64,000 bases of DNA from Paenibacillus_E allorhizoplanae (GCF_927798215.1 NZ_CAKMMW010000013.1:62001-126000), one strand, 5' to 3'; shown: positions 7,961 to 16,564, counted from the first letter of the stretch. Numbers and translations: made by a program. Notes: a model not told the origin generated them from the letters alone.

Positions 7961-8002
7961 AGCTCAATCAAAGTCAAGCAAGATGGAAAAGAGGTTTACG
8001 CT

Positions 8003-9091
8003 ATGCAAACAAAAAAACGTGTCATCTTAGGTATGTCTGGAGGTGTCGATTCTTCGGTTGCCGCGCTGCTGCTCAAAGAGCAAGGTTATGAAGTTATTGG
8101 CATTTTCATGAAAAACTGGGACGATACTGACGAATTTGGTCATTGTACCGCAGAAGAAGACGCAGAGGATGTCAGACGGGTCTGTGACCAGCTCGACATT
8201 CCTTTCTATACAGTAAATTTTGAGAAGCAGTATTACGACAAAGTTTTCGCCTACTTTTTGGACGAATACACCAAGGGCCGCACGCCAAACCCAGATGTCA
8301 TGTGTAACCGTGAAATTAAATTCGGGGAATTGCTGCAAAAGGTACTCGATTTAGGCGGCGACTACATCGCGACTGGACATTACGCACAAGTGAAGGAACA
8401 GGAAGGCGAATTCGTGTTGCTGCGTGGAAATGATTCGAATAAGGATCAGACTTATTTCCTTAACGTCCTTAATCAAAGTCAGCTTGCCAAAGCGATGTTC
8501 CCAATCGGTCACTTGCCCAAGTCCAAGGTACGTGAAATTGCTGAAGCAGCTGGTCTTGCAACGGCGAAGAAGAAAGATAGTACCGGGATTTGTTTCATTG
8601 GAGAGCGCGACTTCAAGACGTTCCTCAGCCAATACCTCCCTGCTCGCCCAGGCAATATGGTCGATATTCGCAATGGTGAAATCAAAGGGCGTCATGACGG
8701 GTTAATGTATTACACATTAGGCCAAAGACAAGGTCTTGGGATTGGTGGATCCGGCTCTGGTGAGCCATGGTTCGTTGTGGACAAAAATTTGGAGACAAAC
8801 GAATTGCTCGTCGTGCAAGGGGAACAGCATCCTGGACTTTACTCCAAGGGTCTGACGGCAACTGATGTGAACTGGATCTCTTCGAAAAAGCCAGAAGGTG
8901 CCTACACCTGTACAGCCAAATTCCGCTATCGCCAAGCGGATCAAGGTGTCGTAATTACGTTGCAACCCGACGGCAGCTGTGAAGTTGTCTTCGATAAGCC
9001 GCAAAAAGCGGTTACGCCGGGCCAATCCGTTGTCTTTTATGATGGAGAGATATGTCTAGGTGGCGGTGTGATTGATAAGGTTCATAAGTAA
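8003..9091 (+). CDS. mnmA: tRNA-specific 2-thiouridylase MnmA
   Basis: Catalyses ATP-dependent thiolation of U34 in tRNA-Lys, -Glu and -Gln, using sulfur from a cysteine desulfurase. 362 residues. The PP-loop is GMSGGVDSSVAALLL near residue 10; the two catalytic cysteines are in NPDVMCNREIKF (about residue 100) and in GICFIGERDF (about residue 195). The start was set at ATG 8003 (MQTKKRVILG) after AAGAGG; the longer frame from 7877 adds residues unlike the family. In B. subtilis the gene follows yrvO on the same strand; here it is divergent. Confidence 0.96.
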   Translation: MQTKKRVILGMSGGVDSSVAALLLKEQGYEVIGIFMKNWDDTDEFGHCTAEEDAEDVRRVCDQLDIPFYTVNFEKQYYDKVFAYFLDEYTKGRTPNPDVMCNREIKFGELLQKVLDLGGDYIATGHYAQVKEQEGEFVLLRGNDSNKDQTYFLNVLNQSQLAKAMFPIGHLPKSKVREIAEAAGLATAKKKDSTGICFIGERDFKTFLSQYLPARPGNMVDIRNGEIKGRHDGLMYYTLGQRQGLGIGGSGSGEPWFVVDKNLETNELLVVQGEQHPGLYSKGLTATDVNWISSKKPEGAYTCTAKFRYRQADQGVVITLQPDGSCEVVFDKPQKAVTPGQSVVFYDGEICLGGGVIDKVHK

Positions 9092-9152
9092 GAGCATAAA
9101 GTAGGGCAAAAGCAAGAAATTAGTTTAAAGATTAGTGTGGAGGAGAATGTGT

Positions 9153-9842
9153 ATGGCTATGAATGAGGTAACGATTAAAGCTGATACGTATGAAGATGTG
9201 AAAAGGCTCGTTAAGGAAATTGGCATTCTGCCCCTCTCTTCGTTTATCCCTGAGCATCCTTCTCTTGAATCCTTAACGGTCCATGAGCAATGGCATACTG
9301 GACTCGAAACAGATCCATGGTTATGGCGCGATCGCCTTCCGGGTGATGGTCTTGCGGCTTATGGACGTTTTTTCGCCAAGAAACCCTTATTAATTTCTTC
9401 TGAGTTATTTCCGTTGATCAAAAACTTACTGGAAGATCCCTACACGGTGGACGAACGTTATTCGGATGGTGAGCTCTCCAAAGCCGCAGTAGATGTGTAT
9501 CACGCCATTGCTGGGAATGAAGGCATCGATGTGAAAGCTCTACGCGCTGCGACCGATTTGAAATCGAAAGAATCCAAGAATGAATTTGATCGTGCCTTGA
9601 TTGACTTGCAGAGCAAAGCTGATATCGTAATTGCGGGGATTAGTGAGCGTCTGAACGCCAATGGTACGAAAAACGGCTGGAACAGCACCTGTTATATGAC
9701 CGCTTCGCATTGGATGGAGCTGCATGGCCTTGCGAAGAATACACTGCCAACACCTGAAGCGAAAGCTCAGCTGCGAACACTGCTGCAAGAAAAGTACAGC
9801 GAGGCTGCTGGCAAGTATTTAACGAAAATCTTTAAGCTGTAA
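9153..9842 (+). CDS. AlkZ-related winged-helix-type protein, function unknown
   Basis: 229 residues. The block WHTGLETDPWLWRDRLPGDG followed by AAYGRFFAKKPLLISSELFP is the kind of sequence annotated as AlkZ-related protein in Bacillales, a distant relative of HTH-type DNA glycosylases of the AlkZ group; the C-terminal half (ALIDLQSKADIVIAGISER) fits an HTH region. The catalytic QxQ motif of true AlkZ was not seen, so DNA glycosylase activity should not be assumed. The start is ATG 9153 after GGAGGAGA. It is 62 bp after mnmA and has its own terminator. Confidence 0.6.
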   Translation: MAMNEVTIKADTYEDVKRLVKEIGILPLSSFIPEHPSLESLTVHEQWHTGLETDPWLWRDRLPGDGLAAYGRFFAKKPLLISSELFPLIKNLLEDPYTVDERYSDGELSKAAVDVYHAIAGNEGIDVKALRAATDLKSKESKNEFDRALIDLQSKADIVIAGISERLNANGTKNGWNSTCYMTASHWMELHGLAKNTLPTPEAKAQLRTLLQEKYSEAAGKYLTKIFKL

Positions 9843-9848
9843 TGGGGG

Positions 9849-9872
9849 AGGAGCACTTAGGTGCTCCTTTAT
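9849..9872 (+). terminator. Terminator after AlkZ-related gene
   Basis: AGGAGCAC (9849-9856) and GTGCTCCT (9861-9868) form a perfect 8-bp stem with a TTAG loop, followed by TTATTGTTG. Confidence 0.8.
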
Positions 9873-9974
9873 TGTTGATTGCACATCCCCTACTATTGCT
9901 GTTATTTACCGTTCACGAAGACGCATGCAAGCTCCCACGGTCGCACACGCTATGCTCGAAAGGTGTGAGCGATA

Positions 9975-10349
9975 CTGAGCAAAATCATAGCTATTTTACT
10001 CATGTTTGGCTTGAGCTGGGTTGGATCTTCACATGCACTTGCAGTAGACACTAACCAACATGGCAACGGCGGCCATACCGTAAAGGCGCCCATACAGGAC
10101 CCCTCTTATGCCAAGTGGAGCCGTCTTGCCTTTCAAGAAGCTGGTAAGGTGTATACGTTGCTGGACTACAGATATATCGGAAAATCCAACGTAGCACCAG
10201 GTGTCGTACAACAGCAGTTCCGCTTCTGGGTCAAAAAGGATGGCGCTGAATTCCCACTCATCGTCTCCATTCGGTATGATCCTGTTACAGAAAAGGTATT
10301 TACCATTCTTATGGAGCAAGAAAATAGAGGGACACTACGGATTCTATGA
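9975..10349 (+). CDS. Secreted DUF3889-family protein
   Basis: About 124 residues: a signal peptide (SKIIAILLMFGLSWVGSSHA, with an ALA cleavage site just after) and a mature part with YAKWSRLAFQEAGK and the C-terminal FPLIVSIRYDPVTEKV block, resembling DUF3889 proteins of Bacillales, whose function is unknown. The first in-frame ATG (10002) would cut the signal peptide in half. The upstream in-frame stop is at 9966, and the only codons between it and the Lys of the n-region are GCG, ATA and CTG. CTG at 9975, nine bases after AAAGGTG, is therefore the likely start, which is rare. The stop codon lies in a terminator loop and overlaps the rarA end. Confidence 0.62.
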   Translation: MSKIIAILLMFGLSWVGSSHALAVDTNQHGNGGHTVKAPIQDPSYAKWSRLAFQEAGKVYTLLDYRYIGKSNVAPGVVQQQFRFWVKKDGAEFPLIVSIRYDPVTEKVFTILMEQENRGTLRIL

Positions 10350-10366
10350 ATCTGTAGGTGTCCCTC
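10327..10366. terminator. Bidirectional terminator containing both stop codons
   Basis: GAGGGACACTACGGATTC (10327-10344) pairs with the complementary arm at 10348-10366 with one bulge. The plus strand continues TTCTTTT and the minus strand TATTTTC. The rarA stop (10344-10346, minus) and the DUF3889 stop (10347-10349, plus) both fall in the loop region, so the stem is made of the coding 3' ends of two convergent genes. Confidence 0.88.
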
Positions 10367-11663
10367 TTCTTTTATGCTGATTCAACTTCATCTTCTCTTC
10401 TGTGCCTTGATTGGTTGCCGCGAAAATCACTTCATGCTGAATCTCATCCGGCAAGTATTGTTGTCGTACGAAATGCCCTGGATAATTATGCGGATACATA
10501 TAGCCTTTATGACCAAGTTTCTCTGCACCTTTGTAGTGTGTATCACGCAGATGCAGCGGAACTTCCGCTGATTTCACCCGCTCCATCAACTCCTGTGCAC
10601 GCATGATGGCTAGTGGAATCGAATTGGACTTCGGACTTTCAACCGCGAATAAAATTGCCTGGGAAATGATGTACTTCGATTCCGGCCAGCCGATCTTATG
10701 GTACGCGTCCATCGCCGTAACCGACTGGACCATCGCCTGCGGATTGGCGAGTCCGATATCTTCGCTGCAAGCGACGATCAGACGCCGCAGGAAGGTCATA
10801 GGATCCATGCCGAGCTTCTCGACGGCATAGAGGAACCAGAACAGCGCGGCGTCGCTAGAGCCGCGCACGCTCTTGTGAAAGGCGGACAAGACGTCATACT
10901 GCGTCGACTCGTCCGCTTTCACGATCGGGCGGCGGATCGACTCCTCCGCCACCTCGCGCGTGATATGAACCGTGCCGTCCGGTTCAGGTGAGGTCGTCAG
11001 CGCTGCGAGCTCCAGCGCGTTCAGGGATCGGCGGATGTCGCCATTGGCCATCTGCCCGATGTGCTGCAGCGCCTCCTCGTCCACTTGGAGGCGCATGAAG
11101 CCGAGCCCCTTCACGGGATCGGCGATGGCTCTTCGCATGGCGATGAGCGCATGCTCCGCCGTGAGTGGCTCGAGCTGAAACAGCGTCGAGCGCGACAAGA
11201 GGGCCCCGTTCACATGGTGAAAGGGGTTCTCGGTGGTCGCCCCGATGAAGATGAGGATGCCCTGCTCCACAGCAGGAAGCAGCGCGTCCTGCCGCGAGGT
11301 GTTGAAGCGATGGACTTCGTCCAGAAACAGGGTCGTTTTACGACCGTACATCGCTTTGGTGCTTTTGGCCAGCTCAATGATTTCACGGACGTCCTTCACA
11401 GAAGCATCAACTGCGTTGAGCTTCATAAATTCACCTTGGGTCCGGTTCGCAATAATATTCGCTAACGTCGTCTTCCCTGTCCCCGGAGGTCCATAGAGAA
11501 GAATCGACGTCACTTGATCAGCCTCAATCGCCCGTCGGAGGAGCTTGCCTTTGCCAACGATTTGTTCTTGGCCGATATATTCATCCAATGTCGTTGGTCG
11601 CATTCGGTCGGCAAGCAGCTTGCCCACTGGATCCTGGGATGACGCATATGTAAACAAATCCAT
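10344..11663 (-). CDS. rarA: Replication-associated recombination protein A (AAA+ ATPase)
   Basis: RarA/MgsA (YrvN) is a clamp-loader-like AAA+ protein acting at stalled replication forks. 439 residues. Walker A is GPPGTGKTTLANII (about residue 58), Walker B is LFLDEVHRF, and sensor 1 is GATTENPF; the C-terminal tetramerisation part ends GHKGYMYPHNYPGHFVRQQY, diagnostic of the family. Bases about 10700-11300, the middle of the gene, are noticeably GC-richer (60-68 % by hand count in 10801-10980) than the two ends and the neighbours. In B. subtilis yrvN also lies near cymR and tcdA. Confidence 0.95.
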   Translation of the reverse strand: MDLFTYASSQDPVGKLLADRMRPTTLDEYIGQEQIVGKGKLLRRAIEADQVTSILLYGPPGTGKTTLANIIANRTQGEFMKLNAVDASVKDVREIIELAKSTKAMYGRKTTLFLDEVHRFNTSRQDALLPAVEQGILIFIGATTENPFHHVNGALLSRSTLFQLEPLTAEHALIAMRRAIADPVKGLGFMRLQVDEEALQHIGQMANGDIRRSLNALELAALTTSPEPDGTVHITREVAEESIRRPIVKADESTQYDVLSAFHKSVRGSSDAALFWFLYAVEKLGMDPMTFLRRLIVACSEDIGLANPQAMVQSVTAMDAYHKIGWPESKYIISQAILFAVESPKSNSIPLAIMRAQELMERVKSAEVPLHLRDTHYKGAEKLGHKGYMYPHNYPGHFVRQQYLPDEIQHEVIFAATNQGTEEKMKLNQHKRRGTPTDS

Positions 11664-11746
11664 GATTAGTTTCCTTTACTTGGTGCTAAAAGTTGGTCTG
11701 TCCATTATACCTTGCCTCCACTGACCTGTCATGTCTAGTCAAACAA

Positions 11747-11786
11747 AAGCTCCTCCAATGCGCTTGGATTACGCATGGAGGAGCTA
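11747..11786 (-). terminator. Terminator of the PadR-MFS operon
   Basis: On the minus strand AGCTCCTCCATGCG pairs with CGCATTGGAGGAGCT with one bulged base; TTTTGTTTG follows. It starts directly after the MFS stop. Confidence 0.9.
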
Positions 11787-11789
11787 TAT

Positions 11790-13319
11790 TTAATGCGAAA
11801 CAACAGGCTCACTTTTCGCATCCTGACGAGGTGCTGGGGCTGCGAAACGCAGTGGGCCTGCAATAAAGGCAGCACCTAAACCCACAACACCAAAGGCAAT
11901 ACTTAGAATAAAGCCATGATTAATTGCTGTTCCTAGCGAGTCGCGCAGGAAGTTCAATGTCGCTGGAGACAGCTCAGAACCTGCACGTATCAATTGCTCG
12001 GGGTTCCCCAACGTAGCAAGTTTATCAAGCGGCATTTGATGCGCAGCAGCACCATCCTGGATGAGGCTACTATAGTTATTGTTCACGATAGTCGCCATAA
12101 TCGACGCACCTAGAACCCCGCCAATATTCCGCCAAAACCCAACGATCGAGGAGCTGACACCGATATATTTGCGGTCTACACTTTGCGCAACGGCATTTTG
12201 AGCCACACTCATTAAGGGTCCGATCGCACCAACGCCAAGAAGGACCATAAGCACGATCATGTAGAACTTACTTGCTTCATGACTGACTACGCTAAGCAGG
12301 TAACTGACAACAATCCCCGCTGTCATACTGAATGCGAACACAGCACGGAAGCTGAAGTAACGCTGCAAGAACCCAAAGCCAACAGCACCAACCATTAAGG
12401 AAAACATCATAGGAGTCAGCAAACTATTCGAATTCGCATTTCCCAGAACCGCTGTTGAGAAAATAGGCAAGTACGCAATAGCCGAAAACATAATCGCACC
12501 TTGACATAGACAAGCTAAGACAGTGGCCAGAACCATCCGATTTTTGAATAAAGGTAACGGAAGAATGGGTTCATGCGCTCGGCGCTCAACTTGAATAAAC
12601 AAGAAGCCAATGACAACTGCGACAGCTAACAAACTAATGATTTGCCATGAACCCCAGGCGTAATCCTTACCCCCGAACTCCAGCGCCAGCATAAGTGAAA
12701 CCGTTGTGATAATGAGAAACAGCGTGCCCAGATAATCGATTTTCGGACGACGATCGGAACGGGATTCTTTTAATGCAAAGAACAAGACAAGGAACGACAA
12801 TACGCCAAGCGGCAAATTCACGTAGAAACACCAGCGCCAGCCCCATGATTCAGCCAAGAGCGTACCAATTTGCGGGCCAGCAACAGAAGATAGTCCAAAT
12901 ATCCCTGCAAACACGCCTGACAGCTTCGCCGCCTGCTTAGGGTCTGCAAATATCGTGTAAATGATTGTAAAAGAAATCGGGAAGATCGCTCCAGAACCAA
13001 TACCCTGAATGGCACGGAACACAATAAGTTGATTCATATCTTGTGCCATACCGCATAAGGCCGACCCAATCAGGAAGATTGAAATCCCAATCATGTAAAA
13101 CAACTTTCTACCGAACATATCCGACAGCTTTCCAAATACAAGCATTGTGCTTGTGGAGGCAAGCATATAGGCGGTGAATACCCAGCTTATTTTATCAAAC
13201 CCATTAATATCGCTAATGATGTGCGAAATCGCCGCAGATGTCACAGTGTTATCCAGTGCGGACATGAGAAGTCCAAGGGCCATCGCCAAAATAATCAAAC
13301 CTGTTTTCTTATTCGCCAT
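11790..13319 (-). CDS. MFS transporter, DHA2 (EmrB/QacA) family
   Basis: 509 residues with about 14 hydrophobic segments, the number typical of the DHA2 group of proton-drug antiporters. Motif A is recognisable in GKLSDMFGRKLFYMIG (about residue 65) and motif C in GIFGLSSVAGPQIGTLLAES (about residue 145). It lies 13 bp after the padR-type gene and ends at a strong terminator, so the two form a repressor-pump operon. The substrate cannot be deduced; PadR-linked pumps often export toxic phenolics or antibiotics. Confidence 0.9.
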   Translation of the reverse strand: MANKKTGLIILAMALGLLMSALDNTVTSAAISHIISDINGFDKISWVFTAYMLASTSTMLVFGKLSDMFGRKLFYMIGISIFLIGSALCGMAQDMNQLIVFRAIQGIGSGAIFPISFTIIYTIFADPKQAAKLSGVFAGIFGLSSVAGPQIGTLLAESWGWRWCFYVNLPLGVLSFLVLFFALKESRSDRRPKIDYLGTLFLIITTVSLMLALEFGGKDYAWGSWQIISLLAVAVVIGFLFIQVERRAHEPILPLPLFKNRMVLATVLACLCQGAIMFSAIAYLPIFSTAVLGNANSNSLLTPMMFSLMVGAVGFGFLQRYFSFRAVFAFSMTAGIVVSYLLSVVSHEASKFYMIVLMVLLGVGAIGPLMSVAQNAVAQSVDRKYIGVSSSIVGFWRNIGGVLGASIMATIVNNNYSSLIQDGAAAHQMPLDKLATLGNPEQLIRAGSELSPATLNFLRDSLGTAINHGFILSIAFGVVGLGAAFIAGPLRFAAPAPRQDAKSEPVVSH

Positions 13320-13332
13320 TTCTGCATCTACC

Positions 13333-13860
13333 TCACTTCTGTTCTACATTTTTCAAACGTGTTATCCCTTGTGTCAGGGTAAGGATCTGACTTTCTGAAT
13401 TGTTGATACCGATTTGAATGCAAATTTCCTGTGTAGGCGACATCTCGGGCTGGCAATCTACGTACAGCTGGCGTAACCGCTCCAAATTTACTTTCGTTCG
13501 CTTCAGATACTCTTCTAACACACCAACCATGATATCCGCTTCTACAAACTCGCCAAAAAACAACCGCGTCATCGCATCCGATTTGAACTCATTGTCTTCA
13601 ACTGGACTATACATGTACTTTTTAAATTGATGCTGCCCCTCCTCCGTGATGGAATAGAGATTCTTGTTCGGCCTGCCTTCTTGGATTACACTTTCCTTGG
13701 TAATCAAGCCATCCTTCTCCATTTTGCTAAGCGTTGGATAAATCGTGCCGAAGCTCGCGTTATTAAAGTAGGATAGAACCGTCTCCATCTTGTGCTTGAT
13801 GTCATAGCCAGATAAGCTATGGTGCATTAATAAACCCAAAATCACATCTTGACTATTCAT
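13333..13860 (-). CDS. PadR-family transcriptional regulator
   Basis: 175 residues with an N-terminal winged helix (DVILGLLMHHSLSGYDIKHK, then SFGTIYPTLSKMEKDGLITK and the wing GRPNKNLYSITEEG) and a C-terminal helical domain (ADIMVGVLEEYLKRTKVNLERL) of the PadR C-terminal type used for dimerisation. GGAGG precedes the ATG at 13860. A candidate operator overlaps the -35 of its own promoter, so autoregulation of the padR-MFS operon is likely. A ligand is not indicated. Confidence 0.9.
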   Translation of the reverse strand: MNSQDVILGLLMHHSLSGYDIKHKMETVLSYFNNASFGTIYPTLSKMEKDGLITKESVIQEGRPNKNLYSITEEGQHQFKKYMYSPVEDNEFKSDAMTRLFFGEFVEADIMVGVLEEYLKRTKVNLERLRQLYVDCQPEMSPTQEICIQIGINNSESQILTLTQGITRLKNVEQK

Positions 13861-13904
13861 GCTGTGAAGCCTCCATTTGGTGGTAACTGTCTCGATCTAA
13901 ATTC

Positions 13905-13953
13905 AATTTATCAGATTACATATATCGAGTCAACATATACTTTTCCGATATAT
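13905..13953 (-). promoter_or_regulatory. padR promoter with flanking inverted repeat
   Basis: Minus strand: -35 TTGACT (complement of 13928-13933), 17-base spacer, -10 TAAATT (complement of 13905-13910). ATATATCG (13920-13927) and CGATATAT (13946-13953) form an 8-bp inverted repeat with an 18-bp gap that brackets the -35, suitable for a dimeric winged-helix repressor. Confidence 0.6.
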
Positions 13954-13968
13954 AATAATATAAAAAAA

Positions 13969-13992
13969 GGACGCCCATTTTCACGGGCATCC
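13969..13992 (-). terminator. Terminator of tcdA transcript
   Basis: On the minus strand GGATGCCC and GGGCGTCC form a stem closed by GTGAAAAT, followed by seven U residues (complement of 13962-13968). It lies 14 bp after the tcdA stop. Confidence 0.9.
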
Positions 13993-14005
13993 CTCATTTC
14001 TATGA

Positions 14006-14758
14006 TTACTTCTTCGCACCAATCGCAAGCAGATCCTTCACAGCTGCACTCACCATGATAAGTCCCGCTACAGGAGGTACAAAAGAATTACTCGCAGGCG
14101 GCTGCTGCGCCTTACGTCTATCAGGTGCATCCGCAGGTACGATTTGCTCTGTAACGTCTTCCCGTGGCTTCATCGGCTCTTCCATCGAGAATACAACCTT
14201 CACGCCCTTCTTGATGCCTTCTTTGCGCAAACGTTGACGAATCACGCGTGCGATTGGGTCCATGCTCGTTTTGGAAATGTCCGCAATTCGGAATTGCGTC
14301 GGATCCATTTTATTCGCAGCACCCATGCAAGAAATCATCGGAATTTTGCGTTCGAGACATTGCTTAATTAGATGAATTTTGTAGGAGATCGTATCGCTCG
14401 CATCCAACACGTAATCGATTGGGTAAGCGAAGACTTGCTCATACGTTTCCTCTGTGTAGAACATTCGCAGGGAAATGACATCGCACTCCGGATTGATCAA
14501 CTTGATGCGATCGCGCATCAGATCAGCCTTCGGCTGACCCACCGTTGTCGTAAGGGCATGGATCTGACGGTTGATATTCGTGATATCGACAACATCCTTG
14601 TCGATCAGAATTAAGCGTCCAACGCCAGATCTTGCTAAAGCTTCAGCCGCGATGGAGCCGACACCGCCAATACCGAGTACAACAACAGTACTATTTTTCA
14701 TGATTTCAAGACCCTCAGGGCCTATCGATAATTCTGTTCTCGAAAATTGGTGAAGCAT
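14006..14758 (-). CDS. tcdA: tRNA threonylcarbamoyladenosine dehydratase
   Basis: An E1-like/ThiF-fold enzyme that uses ATP to cyclise t6A37 of ANN-decoding tRNAs to ct6A. 250 residues. The nucleotide-binding motif is VLGIGGVGSIAAEALARSGV (about residue 29), followed by LIDKDVVDITNINRQ; a C-terminal hydrophobic PVAGLIMVSAAVKDLL matches the family. B. subtilis yrvM has the same position next to aspS. The start is 24 bp after the aspS stop, so it is likely co-transcribed with hisS-aspS. Confidence 0.94.
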   Translation of the reverse strand: MLHQFSRTELSIGPEGLEIMKNSTVVVLGIGGVGSIAAEALARSGVGRLILIDKDVVDITNINRQIHALTTTVGQPKADLMRDRIKLINPECDVISLRMFYTEETYEQVFAYPIDYVLDASDTISYKIHLIKQCLERKIPMISCMGAANKMDPTQFRIADISKTSMDPIARVIRQRLRKEGIKKGVKVVFSMEEPMKPREDVTEQIVPADAPDRRKAQQPPASNSFVPPVAGLIMVSAAVKDLLAIGAKK

Positions 14759-14782
14759 GGGAACACTTCCTCTTCAAAGTTC

Positions 14783-16564
14783 TTAGGCTTTCGCAGCAGG
14801 CTGCTTAAGCGCTAAGCGAATCGATAGTTGTTCTAGTTGTTTATCATCAACAGTTCCCGGAGCGTCCATCAACAAGTCTGTTGCGCTAGCTGTTTTCGGG
14901 AATGCGATCGTTTCTCTTAAGTTCGTACGGCCTGTGATTAACATCACCAAGCGGTCAAATCCGAAGGCAAAGCCACCGTGTGGAGGCGTACCGTATTCAA
15001 ATGCTTCTAGCAAGAAGCCGAATTGTTCATACGCTTCTTCTTTGGAGAAACCTAGCGCTGTGAACATTTTCTCCTGCACATCACGTTGGTAAATCCGCAT
15101 GGATCCGCCGCCTACTTCATAGCCATTCAAGACTAAATCGTATGCTTGCGCGCGAATTTGACCTGGATCTGTATCGAAGAAATGAATGTCCTCTTCGTTC
15201 GGACGAGTGAACGGGTGATGTTCAGCTACATAGCGTTTCGCGTCTTCATCATACCCAAGAAGTGGGAAGTCTACAACCCAAGCGTATTTGAATACGGAAT
15301 CATCGATAAGACCTAGTTGACGACCGATTTTCAGACGAAGGTTACCTAATACATCCGCAACGACTTTCTTCTTGTCCGCTGAGAACAATAGAAGATCTCC
15401 TTCTTCCGCGCCTAAACGCTCTGTCAATGCAGCGATTTCAGCTTCGTTGAAGAATTTCACGATAGGCCCTTTGAATTCGCCGTCTTTCACTTGAATCCAA
15501 GCAAGACCTTTCGCGCCATAACGTGCTGCGAATGGAAGAAGATCGTCGATTTCTTTACGACTCCATGTGCCACAGCCTTTGGCATTAAGTGCTTTAACTT
15601 GACCACCGCCGTTTACAACGCTAGCAAATACTTGAACGCCTGAAGTGGAAACGATATCGGATACATCCTTCAGCTCAAGGTCAAAACGAAGATCTGGTTT
15701 ATCTGAGCCGTATTTCGCCATCGCGTCAGCATGTGTAATCCGTTGGAACGGACGAGGAATATCAACATTCGCTGTTTCCTTCATCAGTTTCACAACAAGC
15801 TCTTCGAGAATCTCAAGCAGCTGATCCTGGGATAAGAAGGACGTCTCGATGTCGACTTGCGTAAACTCAGGTTGACGGTCTGCACGAAGATCTTCGTCGC
15901 GGAAACAACGAGCAATTTGGTAGTAACGCTCAAGACCACTAACCATCAACAATTGCTTAAAGATTTGTGGCGACTGTGGAAGTGCGAAGAACTCACCAGG
16001 ATGCACGCGGCTTGGTACCAAGTAATCACGTGCGCCTTCTGGTGTACTTTTCGTCAAGATCGGTGTTTCTACATCAATGAAACCTTGGGAATCCAAGAAA
16101 TTACGGAAAACGTTGGATGCTTTGGAGCGCAGCATCAAGGTACGTTGCATTTCTGGACGACGCAGATCAAGGTAACGATATTTCAAACGAACCGCTTCAT
16201 CCACTTCCACGCCATCTTCAATGAAGAACGGAGGTGTTTTTGCTGCGTTCATGATTTCGATTTCTGTAACTTGAACCTCGATTTCACCTGTCGGGATGTT
16301 TTTGTTCACTGTTTCAGCATCACGTTCTACGACTTTCCCTTTAACTGCAAGCACGTATTCGTTACGTGCACGGTCTGCAATCGCCAATGCGTCGCCAGAG
16401 AAATTCGGGCTAAACACCGTTTGTATTAAGCCACTGCGATCACGTAGATCGATGAAAAGAAGGCCGCCAAAGTCACGTCTTACTTGCACCCACCCGTTAA
16501 GTATTACTGTTTCGCCTACATGGGCTTTTGTTAGCTGCCCACAATGATGTGTTTTGAGCATCAT
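14783..16564 (-). CDS. aspS: Aspartyl-tRNA synthetase
   Basis: A 593-residue class IIb synthetase of the long bacterial type. An N-terminal OB-fold anticodon-binding domain (VILNGWVQVRRDFGGLLFID) precedes motif 2 (FRDEDLRADRQPEFTQVDIE) and the GAD insertion; motif 3 is GGFAFGFDRLVMLITG near residue 545. The start ATG 16564 has AGGAGG ten bases upstream; the next codon is also ATG. It lies 42 bp after hisS and is therefore probably under the hisS T-box control as in B. subtilis. Confidence 0.97.
   Translation of the reverse strand: MMLKTHHCGQLTKAHVGETVILNGWVQVRRDFGGLLFIDLRDRSGLIQTVFSPNFSGDALAIADRARNEYVLAVKGKVVERDAETVNKNIPTGEIEVQVTEIEIMNAAKTPPFFIEDGVEVDEAVRLKYRYLDLRRPEMQRTLMLRSKASNVFRNFLDSQGFIDVETPILTKSTPEGARDYLVPSRVHPGEFFALPQSPQIFKQLLMVSGLERYYQIARCFRDEDLRADRQPEFTQVDIETSFLSQDQLLEILEELVVKLMKETANVDIPRPFQRITHADAMAKYGSDKPDLRFDLELKDVSDIVSTSGVQVFASVVNGGGQVKALNAKGCGTWSRKEIDDLLPFAARYGAKGLAWIQVKDGEFKGPIVKFFNEAEIAALTERLGAEEGDLLLFSADKKKVVADVLGNLRLKIGRQLGLIDDSVFKYAWVVDFPLLGYDEDAKRYVAEHHPFTRPNEEDIHFFDTDPGQIRAQAYDLVLNGYEVGGGSMRIYQRDVQEKMFTALGFSKEEAYEQFGFLLEAFEYGTPPHGGFAFGFDRLVMLITGRTNLRETIAFPKTASATDLLMDAPGTVDDKQLEQLSIRLALKQPAAKA

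Noticed and set aside
7877..8002. Longer N-terminus for MnmA
   Set aside because: These codons include the promoter -10 and precede the ribosome binding site; MnmA proteins start near the PP-loop.
10603..11496. Several plus-strand ORFs of 75-134 codons opposite rarA
   Set aside because: They lie in the GC-rich part of rarA where stop codons are rare on the other strand; rarA is intact with all motifs and no ribosome binding sites support the others.
14759..14782. 6S RNA gene at the B. subtilis bsrA location next to aspS
   Set aside because: Only 24 bases separate tcdA and aspS, far too short for a 6S RNA; it must be elsewhere in this genome.
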